Shown: positions 1-5,203 of the stretch, piece after piece
Layout of the letters: each line of letters opens with the position of its first letter
How positions within the stretch are numbered: position 1 is the stretch's first letter
Assembly (NCBI GenBank): GCA_002772195.1
Contig: PCSG01000127.1
Location: 1 to 5,257 of the forward strand
Length of the DNA stretch: 5,257 nt
Direction: 5' to 3'
DNA from: Desulfobacterales bacterium CG23_combo_of_CG06-09_8_20_14_all_51_8
GTDB lineage: Bacteria > Desulfobacterota > Desulfobacteria > Desulfobacterales > Desulfosalsimonadaceae
Notes under the pieces: model-generated
The model's input: only the letters and a program-made list of their open reading frames with translations
What the model was told of the DNA's origin: nothing
Database searches by the model: none
Translations under genes and position numbers: made by a program

Positions 1-305
1 TCCACCTGCCTTTCAAAGATCGAGGCATAGCCGTAATCATTGCCCACCGCCGTCAGTATGGATGTATCGGTGGTAAGCGCTATGGCAGGGTATCCCTTTC
101 GCTCAAGCTTATACCGGCCGACCAGCTCCGCTGCCATATGCTGGGCATCCGCGGCGCTTCCCCCATTCCCGAAAGCAAGCAGCTTGCCGCCAGCCTTTAC
201 CGATGCCACAATCCTTTCCGCTGCCTTTTTTATGTTGACCGCCTGGCCGATGAATTCCCGCTTACATTCTATGCTTTCTTCTATTATTTTAATTATTTGT
301 TTCAT
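1..305 (-). CDS. gmhA: Phosphoheptose isomerase (sedoheptulose 7-phosphate isomerase), N-terminal half, cut by window edge
   Basis: The first 101 codons of a SIS-domain sugar isomerase are present; the rest lies beyond the left edge (family length is about 190 residues). GmhA converts D-sedoheptulose 7-phosphate to D-glycero-D-manno-heptose 7-phosphate in the cytoplasm, the first step of ADP-heptose synthesis for inner-core LPS. The diagnostic stretch KAGGKLLAFGNGGSAADAQH falls at residues 37-56, followed by AAELVGRY and later LTTDTSILTAVGNDYGY (residues 78-94). By alignment from memory with E. coli GmhA, Ser50, His56 and catalytic Glu60 match Ser55, His61 and Glu65. The ATG at 305-303 gives a normal family N-terminus. 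An in-frame GTG ten codons upstream exists, but it would read into the transposase remnant. No good Shine-Dalgarno sits at the usual distance; a GAGGGG lies about 20 bases upstream. The start is only 7 bases past the remnant's stop codon, so its promoter may lie within that remnant. Confidence 0.93.
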   Translation of the reverse strand, partial: MKQIIKIIEESIECKREFIGQAVNIKKAAERIVASVKAGGKLLAFGNGGSAADAQHMAAELVGRYKLERKGYPAIALTTDTSILTAVGNDYGYASIFERQV

Positions 306-312
306 TGTTAAT

Positions 313-495
313 TCAAACTGCCATTTTCCCCTCACAGATTATTTTCCCATCTTCAAGTGTAATCATTGGCGTCCTTCCCCAACACATCTTGCCTTGATGG
401 GTTCTTTTATCATTATAACAATCTTTCCATTTATCCAAATCAGTTTGCAGCATTTCAATGCCTGTGTAAATCTTTTTCCAAATAGCGAATGATGC
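313..495 (-). pseudogene. C-terminal remnant of an integrase-core (IS481-like) transposase
   Basis: Reading leftward from 495, 60 codons stay open to a TGA at 313-315. They encode a recognisable transposase tail: KKIYTGIEML (residues 7-16), then DLDKWKDCYNDKRTHQGKM (residues 19-37), then GRTPMITLEDGK (residues 40-51). The pattern of Y-N-x-x-R-T-H-Q-G-K followed by G-R/K-T-P is the C-terminal end of the rve integrase core in IS481-type and related IS3-like transposases. A TGA at 501-499 ends the frame upstream, and the catalytic DDE residues, helix-turn-helix and inverted repeats are all missing. It is therefore a dead fragment of a protein that would normally be about 300 residues or more. 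Assignment to IS481 rather than another rve family comes from memory of the motif. It sits directly upstream of gmhA, on the same strand. Confidence 0.8.
412..438 (-). promoter_or_regulatory. Candidate sigma-70 promoter for gmhA inside the transposase remnant
   Basis: Read leftward, 417-412 is a perfect TATAAT preceded by TGT (420-418), which makes an ideal extended -10 element (TGnTATAAT). A partial -35, TTGGAT, lies at 438-433, but the spacing is only 15 bases, so the extended -10 would have to compensate. Transcription would start near 405 and give a leader of about 100 bases before the gmhA ATG. The same bases encode C-Y-N of the transposase, so the match could be coincidental. The location is still right, because no other good promoter is visible just ahead of gmhA. 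Confidence 0.45.
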
Positions 496-501
496 TTTTC
501 A

Positions 502-603
502 AAGGAAGACGACCTCCCCTACCGTGACGTTGACTATTTACGCTCTCTTGATGAATAAAAGGTTGACCAGGAAGCTGCAAAAAGGTATGGGAATGCTGTT
601 TAA
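502..603 (+). other. Possible degenerate coding scrap, origin unknown
   Basis: One + strand frame reads KEDDLPYRDVDYLRSLDE, then TAA (556-558), then KVDQEAAKRYGNAV and TAA (601-603). The composition looks protein-like and charged, but the frame is broken by a stop and has no start or family motif that I recognise. It begins where similarity to the transposase remnant ends, so it may be what remains of the gene the element landed in, or chance. No product is assigned. The rest of the stretch between the remnant and the tRNA terminator shows nothing else. Confidence 0.2.
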
Positions 604-615
604 ATCCTAATTTAC

Positions 616-656
616 TAACAAAAAGGGTTTACAGCGAACACTCACCGTAAACCCTT
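616..656 (-). terminator. Rho-independent terminator of the tRNA-Val gene
   Basis: A perfect 10-bp inverted repeat, AAGGGTTTAC (623-632) and GTAAACCCTT (647-656), encloses a 14-base loop. On the - strand the stem is followed by a T-rich run (TTTTTGTTAG, counting two stem bases). It begins only 9 bases beyond the tRNA 3' CCA, which is where a tRNA terminator is expected. It also isolates the tRNA transcript from the transposase remnant and gmhA downstream. Confidence 0.85.
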
Positions 657-664
657 AAATTTCA

Positions 665-740
665 TGGTAGGCGCGATTGGACTTGAACCAACGACTTCTA
701 CCGTGTCGAGGTAGCGCTCTGCCAACTGAGCTACGCGCCT
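665..740 (-). tRNA. tRNA-Val (anticodon GAC), CCA encoded
   Basis: The 76-base cloverleaf folds completely. The acceptor stem AGGCGCG pairs with CGCGCCT, followed by discriminator A and a genome-encoded CCA at 667-665. The D arm is GCTC/GAGC with loop AGTTGGCA. The anticodon stem CTACC/GGTAG holds the loop TCGACAC, which places anticodon GAC at 707-705 and reads the valine codon GUC (and GUU by wobble). The T arm is GTTGG/CCAAT with one G-U pair and loop TTCAAGT. Loop and arm sequences closely resemble E. coli tRNA-Val(GAC). It is a single gene transcribed leftward, with its own terminator, and is divergent from the penicillin-binding protein gene. Confidence 0.97.
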
Positions 741-754
741 TTAAAATTATGGTT

Positions 755-784
755 GAGATACCATCAAATTTGTCAGGGTGTCAA
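755..784 (-). promoter_or_regulatory. Candidate promoter of the tRNA-Val gene
   Basis: On the - strand a perfect -35 hexamer, TTGACA, lies at 784-779. Eighteen bases further is TATCTC (760-755), which matches TATAAT at only the first three positions. Transcription would start around 748 and leave a short 5' leader, as expected for a tRNA precursor. An alternative pairing, CTGACA (776-771) with CATAAT (about 751-746), has better hexamers but a 19-base spacer and would start almost at the mature 5' end. Confidence 0.5.
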
Positions 785-840
785 GAAAAAACAGGCCGGA
801 AAATCAAGACACTTTTCTGATAACACGCTGATTTCAATCC

Positions 841-2781
841 ATGCCCAGAAGCCGAACCATCACCGGAGTGTTTCTTGTTTTAACCGCCGCCGCCTGCGGG
901 GCCATCGCCGGCGGGGTGCTGGTCATGATCCAGGACCTTCCCCAGATCCGGTCCCTGGAATCTTTTGCGCCGTCGGCCATCACCCGCATCTATGCCGCGG
1001 ACAACACCCTGCTGGCGGAGCTTTACCGGGAAAAACGCGATCCCGTGCCCCTATCAAAAATCCCCATGGATTTGAAAAAAGCCGTGATCACCGCCGAAGA
1101 CCGCCAGTTTTACGACCACACCGGCATTGACGTAAAGGGCATCCTTCGGGCACTGGTCCATGATCTTCTGGCGGGAGGGTTTGTTCAGGGCGCGAGCACC
1201 ATCAGCCAGCAGCTCGCGAAAACCCTTTTCCTGTCTCCTGAAAAAACCATCACTCGTAAACTCAGGGAAGCGCTGCTGTCCGTCCAGCTGGAACGCCGGT
1301 ACACCAAGGACGAAATTATAGAGCTGTATCTGAACCAGATTTATCTGGGCTCCGGCGCCTATGGAGTGGCGTCCGCAGCCCGAATTTTTTTTGGCAAGGC
1401 CGTCTCCGATCTGGATCTGGCTGAATGCGCCATGATCGCAGCCATGCCCAAGGCCCCGTCCGCTTATTCGCCCCTCGTCCATCCGGAACTGGCGGTAAAA
1501 AGACGAAATATTGTTTTAAACCAGATGCTTGCAACTGCTATTATTTCCAAGAATCGCTATCAGGCGGCTGTTGAAAAACCTTTTGTCGCGGTTAAAAATC
1601 CCAGGATTTCCCCGGCCCCGTATTTTGTGGATCATGTTAAAAAAATCCTCGAAGCGGAAATCGGGCCCGCACGCCTTTATACCGGCGGACTAAGCATCCA
1701 CACCACCCTGTCGCCCCAGCTTCAGACGGCCGCAGAAACAGCCTTGGCCCACGGCATTGCAGCGCTTGTTGATCGGCGGAAAAACTCGCCGGATTTAACT
1801 GGGATACCGCAGGGAGCCCTGATCGCCATGGATGTCCGCTCCGGGGAGATTCTTGCCATGTGCGGGGGCAATGACTACGCCGCCAGCCATTTTAACCGGG
1901 CCACCCAATCCCTGCGGCAGCCGGGATCGGCATTCAAACCCATTGTCTACGCCCATGCCATTGAACAGGGATTTCACCAAGCCTCGTTGGTCTTGGACGC
2001 TCCCGTAGCCTACCCGGGGGAAAAACCGGGGGATTTCTGGCAGCCGGAAAATTTTTCACTAACCTACGCGGGCGAAATCACCCTGCGCAAGGCCCTCGCC
2101 GATTCCAAAAATATTCCAGCCGTGCGGTTGATTGAAAAACTGGGCGTCCCCGGTGTAATGGCCTTTGCAAGGGAACTGGGGATTTCATCGCAACTCTCGC
2201 CCTATCTGTCCCTGGCCCTGGGAACCTCTGAAGTCACGCTGATGGAGCTGACCAATGCCTACACGGTCTTTCCCAATCAGGGGATTTATGTCACCCCCAT
2301 CTGTATTGCCGACGTGCTGGACGCCGACCATCAAAGCATCTGGCATTCAAAACAGGAAAAGCGCATCGCCCTTTCCCGGGAAAACGCCGCGATCATGTGC
2401 GATATGCTCGAAGGGGTGATTGCCGAGGGCACCGGGAAAGCCGCCCGCTCCCTTCCGGGTCCCGTTGCCGGAAAAACCGGCACCACCAATAAATATAAAG
2501 ACGCGCTGTTCGTCGGATTTTCATCAACAATCGCCGCCGGCGTATGGGTGGGATGTGATGATTTCACGACCATCGGCCCCCAGGAAACTGGGGCGCGAGC
2601 GGCTCTTCCCATCTGGACGGAATTCATGCAGACGGCTCTTACCAGCCGGGCCGGAGAATATTTTGATTTGCCGGAAGGCATGGTGAAGGTGAAAATTGAT
2701 CCGGACACCGGGAAAAAAGCGCCGGAAGACGGAGCCGGAGTGGTGGCGCTGTTTCGCAGGGAAAATGCGCCGGAGGATTGA
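841..2781 (+). CDS. Bifunctional class A penicillin-binding protein, PBP1A family (transglycosylase/transpeptidase)
   Basis: A 646-residue enzyme that polymerises lipid II into glycan strands and cross-links the peptides at the outer face of the inner membrane. Residues about 7-29 form the signal-anchor helix. The GT51 glycosyltransferase domain follows. Its motif AEDRQFYDHTGID begins at residue 85 and carries catalytic Glu86. Next come GASTISQQLAKTLFL (117-131), the second Glu143 in KLREALL, ELYLNQIYLG (161-170) and GAYGVASAARIFFGK (172-186). The transpeptidase domain has all three active-site motifs: SAFK (Ser363, Lys366), SKN (422-424) and KTG (545-547). It is much shorter than E. coli PBP1A (about 850 residues), consistent with lacking the inserted OB-like domain, which is common outside gammaproteobacteria. 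The ATG at 841 is preceded in frame by TGA (829-831) and keeps the anchor intact, but no clear Shine-Dalgarno is visible. It could be named mrcA/pbpA or pbpC-like; the motifs fit the PBP1A family best. Confidence 0.95.
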   Translation: MPRSRTITGVFLVLTAAACGAIAGGVLVMIQDLPQIRSLESFAPSAITRIYAADNTLLAELYREKRDPVPLSKIPMDLKKAVITAEDRQFYDHTGIDVKGILRALVHDLLAGGFVQGASTISQQLAKTLFLSPEKTITRKLREALLSVQLERRYTKDEIIELYLNQIYLGSGAYGVASAARIFFGKAVSDLDLAECAMIAAMPKAPSAYSPLVHPELAVKRRNIVLNQMLATAIISKNRYQAAVEKPFVAVKNPRISPAPYFVDHVKKILEAEIGPARLYTGGLSIHTTLSPQLQTAAETALAHGIAALVDRRKNSPDLTGIPQGALIAMDVRSGEILAMCGGNDYAASHFNRATQSLRQPGSAFKPIVYAHAIEQGFHQASLVLDAPVAYPGEKPGDFWQPENFSLTYAGEITLRKALADSKNIPAVRLIEKLGVPGVMAFARELGISSQLSPYLSLALGTSEVTLMELTNAYTVFPNQGIYVTPICIADVLDADHQSIWHSKQEKRIALSRENAAIMCDMLEGVIAEGTGKAARSLPGPVAGKTGTTNKYKDALFVGFSSTIAAGVWVGCDDFTTIGPQETGARAALPIWTEFMQTALTSRAGEYFDLPEGMVKVKIDPDTGKKAPEDGAGVVALFRRENAPED

Positions 2782-2791
2782 GGAAATCCTG

Positions 2792-2834
2792 AAAATCAAA
2801 GCGCCCGAAGGACCAAGATACCCCTTGATTTTTT
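2792..2834 (+). terminator. Weak candidate terminator after the penicillin-binding protein gene
   Basis: AAAATCAA (2792-2799) is complementary to TTGATTTT (2825-2832), which runs on into more T. The stem is only 8 bp and A/T-rich, with a 25-base loop, so it would be weak. The right arm overlaps a possible -35 box for the next gene, so the two readings compete. Confidence 0.3.
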
Positions 2835-2853
2835 ATGCTATTAGCGCTAAAAA
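2825..2853 (+). promoter_or_regulatory. Possible promoter and 10-bp palindrome just before the acetyltransferase gene
   Basis: TTGATT (2825-2830) and TAAAAA (2848-2853) are 17 bases apart and each match the sigma-70 hexamers at four of six positions. Between them lies the perfect palindrome TTAGCGCTAA (2841-2850), a plausible operator half-site arrangement. Start of transcription would fall about at the ATG (2860), giving a leaderless message, which agrees with the lack of a visible Shine-Dalgarno. All of this is weak sequence evidence. Confidence 0.25.
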
Positions 2854-2859
2854 CCGCCT

Positions 2860-3321
2860 ATGATCCGGAAAGCCACCATCGACGATGTCAAAAGCATTCA
2901 TGCGCTGCTCAAATTTTACGGGGACCGGGGCGATCTGCTGGCCCGGCCGCTCAGCAGGCTCTATGATCATCTGAGAGATTTCTCCGTATTCACCGATATT
3001 CAGAATACGAAAGAAATCATCGGGTGCTGCGCGCTCCAGTTCTGCTGGGAGGATCTTGCGGAAATCCGGTCTCTTGCGGTGCGGGATGAGGCGTTCGGCA
3101 GATCCATCGGCAGACAGCTGGTGGAAAACGCCTTTGACGAAGCCCGTCAGTTTAAAATCAAATCCCTGTTTACCCTGACCTACAAACCCGATTTTTTTGA
3201 AAAATTCGGATTCATTAAAATCGATAAAGCCGACCTGCCCATCAAAATCTGGTCCGACTGCATTCAGTGCGTCAAATTCCCGGACTGCGATGAAACCGCC
3301 ATGCTCAAACCCTTGGAATAA
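2860..3321 (+). CDS. GNAT-family acetyltransferase, short ArgA-type (probable N-acetylglutamate synthase)
   Basis: A 153-residue single-domain GNAT protein. The N-terminus MIRKATIDDVKSIHALL is the usual first strand and helix. Motif A (about residues 68-91) reads EIRSLAVRDEAFGRSIGRQL and should bind the acetyl-CoA pyrophosphate. The later segment LFTLTYKPDFFEKFGF (103-118), then KADLPIKIWSDC and the Cys-containing tail (Cys134, Cys137, Cys143 in SDCIQCVKFPDCDE), resembles the short stand-alone amino-acid N-acetyltransferases. In several deltaproteobacteria and actinobacteria these replace classical ArgA and acetylate glutamate at the first step of arginine synthesis. No amino-acid-kinase domain is present and no arg genes are nearby, so the substrate is inferred. 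The usual Q/R-x-x-G-x-G/A signature is altered to F-G-R-S-I-G (79-84). In-frame TAG and TAA codons just upstream make ATG 2860 the first possible start. The stop abuts the convergent gene. Confidence 0.8.
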   Translation: MIRKATIDDVKSIHALLKFYGDRGDLLARPLSRLYDHLRDFSVFTDIQNTKEIIGCCALQFCWEDLAEIRSLAVRDEAFGRSIGRQLVENAFDEARQFKIKSLFTLTYKPDFFEKFGFIKIDKADLPIKIWSDCIQCVKFPDCDETAMLKPLE

Positions 3322-4383
3322 TCAGGTATAAATCAGATTGCAGGAGATGGGGGCCCAGTCCCGGGCGTCCGTCCGGGGCAGGATCTGCTGGTAATCCACG
3401 GTCGTCCAGTAGGGTTCCGGAATGATCTCCCGGAGCTTGCCGCCTTCGGAAGGCAGGGCATGGACGGTGGGCGCGTAGGTGGTCCTGAAAACAAACACGC
3501 CGCTTTTCCCCTCTTTTTCCACCATATAATGTTTCTTGAACAGGGCCGGGGTGATTTTGTGAGCCGCCGCGATACCCTCCATCTCTTTGGCCCCGAGCTT
3601 GATGAGAATGGATTTTGACACCCCGCGTTCATTATACTGCATCAGCGCCCGGCACTCGCTGCTGGCCACATAAATAGTGGAAATGCAGGGAACCCGCCGC
3701 AAATACCGGGCCGCCACCACGGCAGCCGTGCGGCGCCCCCCTACCATGTCCGGCAGGCCGTAGTATTCAAAAAATTTTTTCTGAATGTCTTCCGCGTATT
3801 TTTCCCCCCTTTCATAGAGATCCTTGGAGATATAGCGCAGATCCCGGGCCATGTCTTCGGCCGCCTCGGTGATGGGCCAGTCAATGCGGACATGAAAATG
3901 GGAAATATTATAGCGGTTTTTGCTCATATGGTCGGCGGGGTCCCGCTGAATGAGCAGGGCATAATCCACGGGCAGGAGTTCATCAAACACATCGAAAAAA
4001 TGGGCGGATTCGAGATATTTCTGGGTCCGGTCGAAATCCGAATCCGAGGAAAGGGTTTTGGACCGCAGCAGATTGGTTTTGGTGGCGCGGTTGGAATCAA
4101 AAAACCGAACGTATTTTTTGTGTTCCGGAGCAATGCTGTCTTCCAGAAAAATGACCAGAAACGAATTCTGGCATTCATATTCCTGTTTGGGAATCCGGGC
4201 CCGGGGTTTGAGTTCCCGCATTTCCACAAACGGATAGGGGATTTCCCGGGCAATAAAATTCCGGTACGAGGCAACCAGCGCTTTTCCCAGAAGAAACTGG
4301 CTTAATTCATCCCGTAACAGCTTGTAGTAAGAACGTCGCAGACATTCCGAAAGGCTTAATTCATCTCTGATTTTCCAGTACAA
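3322..4383 (-). CDS. Conserved-looking hypothetical protein, 353 residues, family not recognised
   Basis: I do not recognise this protein. It has no signal peptide and no membrane segment, so it is probably cytoplasmic. It is rich in charged and aromatic residues. Notable segments are a paired RDELS near the N-terminus (6-10 and 24-28), an acidic region FFDVFDELLPVD (129-140), and a possible metal or active-site H-F-H in ISHFHVRIDW (160-169). There is also a Gly/Arg/Ala-rich stretch MVGGRRTAAVVAARYLRRV (213-231), then a strand-like ISTIYVASSE (234-243) and SILIKLGAKE (258-267). Third-position G/C bias like its neighbours supports a real gene. The reading starts at TTG (4383-4381), with GGGGG six bases ahead as a poor Shine-Dalgarno and an in-frame TGA just upstream. 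The next in-frame Met is residue 55. An ATG at 4399-4397 would be in frame if the G run at 4394-4390 were one base shorter. It is separated from the upstream membrane-protein gene by a hairpin and a possible promoter, so it is probably transcribed alone. Confidence 0.8.
   Translation of the reverse strand: MYWKIRDELSLSECLRRSYYKLLRDELSQFLLGKALVASYRNFIAREIPYPFVEMRELKPRARIPKQEYECQNSFLVIFLEDSIAPEHKKYVRFFDSNRATKTNLLRSKTLSSDSDFDRTQKYLESAHFFDVFDELLPVDYALLIQRDPADHMSKNRYNISHFHVRIDWPITEAAEDMARDLRYISKDLYERGEKYAEDIQKKFFEYYGLPDMVGGRRTAAVVAARYLRRVPCISTIYVASSECRALMQYNERGVSKSILIKLGAKEMEGIAAAHKITPALFKKHYMVEKEGKSGVFVFRTTYAPTVHALPSEGGKLREIIPEPYWTTVDYQQILPRTDARDWAPISCNLIYT
4299..4365. repeat. 13-bp direct repeat inside the hypothetical gene
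   Basis: GGCTTAATTCATC occurs at 4299-4311 and again at 4353-4365, exactly 54 bases (18 codons) apart and in the same frame, so both encode D-E-L-S. The residues that follow in the two 18-residue units do not match, so this is either the trace of an old small duplication or chance. A pair like this could allow an in-frame 18-codon deletion. Confidence 0.6.
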
Positions 4384-4431
4384 CCGCAGCCCCCGTCATT
4401 TCGTAAAATTGGGTGGACCCTCTCCCGAAGC

Positions 4432-4437
4432 TTTATA
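4432..4437 (-). promoter_or_regulatory. Possible -10 box for the hypothetical gene
   Basis: On the - strand 4437-4432 reads TATAAA within AATTATAAAG, in the A/T-rich gap upstream of the hypothetical gene and about 50 bases from its TTG start. I find no convincing -35 hexamer at 16-18 bases, so this is only a hint that the gene has its own promoter. Confidence 0.25.
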
Positions 4438-4461
4438 ATTCAGCGCTTAGCATGATGATGG

Positions 4462-4492
4462 AAAATAGTCAACTGATATAATTGACTATTTT
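4462..4492 (-). terminator. A/T-rich hairpin at the end of the membrane-protein gene, candidate terminator
   Basis: A perfect 11-bp inverted repeat, AAAATAGTCAA (4462-4472) and TTGACTATTTT (4482-4492), has a 9-base loop. The stop codon TAG of the upstream gene (4488-4486) lies inside one arm. On the - strand the stem ends in TTTT. Only two of the eleven pairs are G-C, so as a terminator it is weak. The symmetry could instead serve as a protein-binding site ahead of the downstream gene. The longer T run is actually on the + strand side, where no transcript is expected. Confidence 0.45.
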
Positions 4493-5181
4493 TTATTGGG
4501 CGGCTCCACCCAGCCATACAGAGTCCTGCGATACCGGATGGCCAGGCCCACAGCCGCCAGACCAATGACGACAATGGCCGCAAACAACCCGTAATTTTCC
4601 GTAAATAAAAATTCCCCCTGAAGGCTGAGCATCAGGGTGCCCGGCATCCTCCCGAATCCGGCCAGAAGAATAAAAATTTTAAACGGCAGGGCCGTGACCC
4701 CTAAGAGCAGACACAAATAATCCTTGGGAAAACCGGGGAAAACAAAAAAAAACAACAGCACGAAAATGCCCTGGCGCGAAATAAAAGCATCCAGCTTGGT
4801 GAGCGTTTTCGGAGGAATCGCCCTTCGCACAAAGCGAATCCCCAGGGCCCGGCCGACCCAGAAATTGACGGAAGACCCCACGGCCAGACCGATGCTGGAA
4901 TACACAAATCCCAGGGTGGTTCCAAAAAGATAGCCTCCCAGAAACCCGCTGATTTCCCCGGGCACGGGCGCAAACATCACCTGAAGCACCTGGAACCCTA
5001 TAAACGCCAGGGGCGCGGCCGCCCCTTGGGCAAGAATAAATGCCTTGACGCCCTCCCGGTCCGTGAGCAGATCATAGAAGCACACGACATGGCCCCAAAA
5101 CACGACGCCGGCAAGCAGAACGCAAACCGCGCCGAGGATCTTGAATTTATGACGCACAAGAAATAAGGGAATGCCGCGCAT
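4486..5181 (-). CDS. TVP38/TMEM64-family (DedA-like, VTT domain) inner-membrane protein
   Basis: A 231-residue polytopic protein of the DedA/TVP38 superfamily. Members sit in the cytoplasmic membrane and are linked to lipid (undecaprenyl-phosphate or phospholipid) flipping and membrane homeostasis; the exact substrate here is unknown. An N-terminal helix (about 13-33) precedes the VTT core. The core contains FAPVPGE (70-76), GGYLFG (82-87) and GSSVNFWVGR (102-111). It continues with a hydrophobic hairpin ending FPGFPKD (148-154), then GRMPGT (177-182), and a last helix spans about 197-216 before a basic tail. The PVPGE and FPGFPKD motifs with Gly/Pro-rich re-entrant regions are characteristic. 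I chose ATG 5181 over the adjacent TTG (5184), because AAGGAAGG at 5192-5185 is correctly spaced for the ATG. The gene starts 22 bases after the phosphoglycerate kinase stop, so the two are probably co-transcribed. Confidence 0.9.
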   Translation of the reverse strand: MRGIPLFLVRHKFKILGAVCVLLAGVVFWGHVVCFYDLLTDREGVKAFILAQGAAAPLAFIGFQVLQVMFAPVPGEISGFLGGYLFGTTLGFVYSSIGLAVGSSVNFWVGRALGIRFVRRAIPPKTLTKLDAFISRQGIFVLLFFFVFPGFPKDYLCLLLGVTALPFKIFILLAGFGRMPGTLMLSLQGEFLFTENYGLFAAIVVIGLAAVGLAIRYRRTLYGWVEPPNKK

Positions 5182-5184
5182 CAA

Positions 5185-5192
5185 CCTTCCTT
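5185..5192 (-). promoter_or_regulatory. Ribosome binding site that decides the TVP38 start
   Basis: AAGGAAGG on the - strand puts an AGGA core six bases before ATG 5181-5179 but only three before TTG 5184-5182. This favours the ATG. It is the only strong Shine-Dalgarno visible at any gene start in the window. Confidence 0.75.
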
Positions 5193-5203
5193 TTGGGGCA
5201 ACC

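Noticed and set aside
306..335. An apparent mini-cistron (GAGGGG, then ATG GCA GTT TGA) as a leader peptide for gmhA
   Set aside because: The Met-Ala-Val-stop is in frame with, and is the natural end of, the transposase remnant.
40..492. Open frame of 150 codons on the + strand across gmhA and the transposase remnant
   Set aside because: It is antisense to two recognisable protein sequences. Its own translation is low-complexity and hydrophobic, with no motif.
665..740. tRNA-Val as an attachment site for an integrated element
   Set aside because: No second copy of the tRNA 3' end, no integrase and no phage genes are in the window. Only an IS-type remnant is nearby.
770..784. Direct repeat TGTCA-GGG-TGTCA upstream of the PBP and tRNA genes as an operator
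   Set aside because: The units are five bases, and one of them is explained by the -35 hexamer of the tRNA promoter. It is too short to support a regulator site.
3892..4305. A 137-codon open frame on the + strand opposite the hypothetical gene
   Set aside because: It is the complement of the longer, better-biased - strand frame, and the translation has no recognisable domain. The same holds for the other opposite-strand frames within the PBP and TVP38 genes.
530..4491. Shared word TTGACTATTT at 530-539 and 4482-4491
   Set aside because: It is only 10 bases and A/T-rich, with unrelated flanks. Chance is sufficient.
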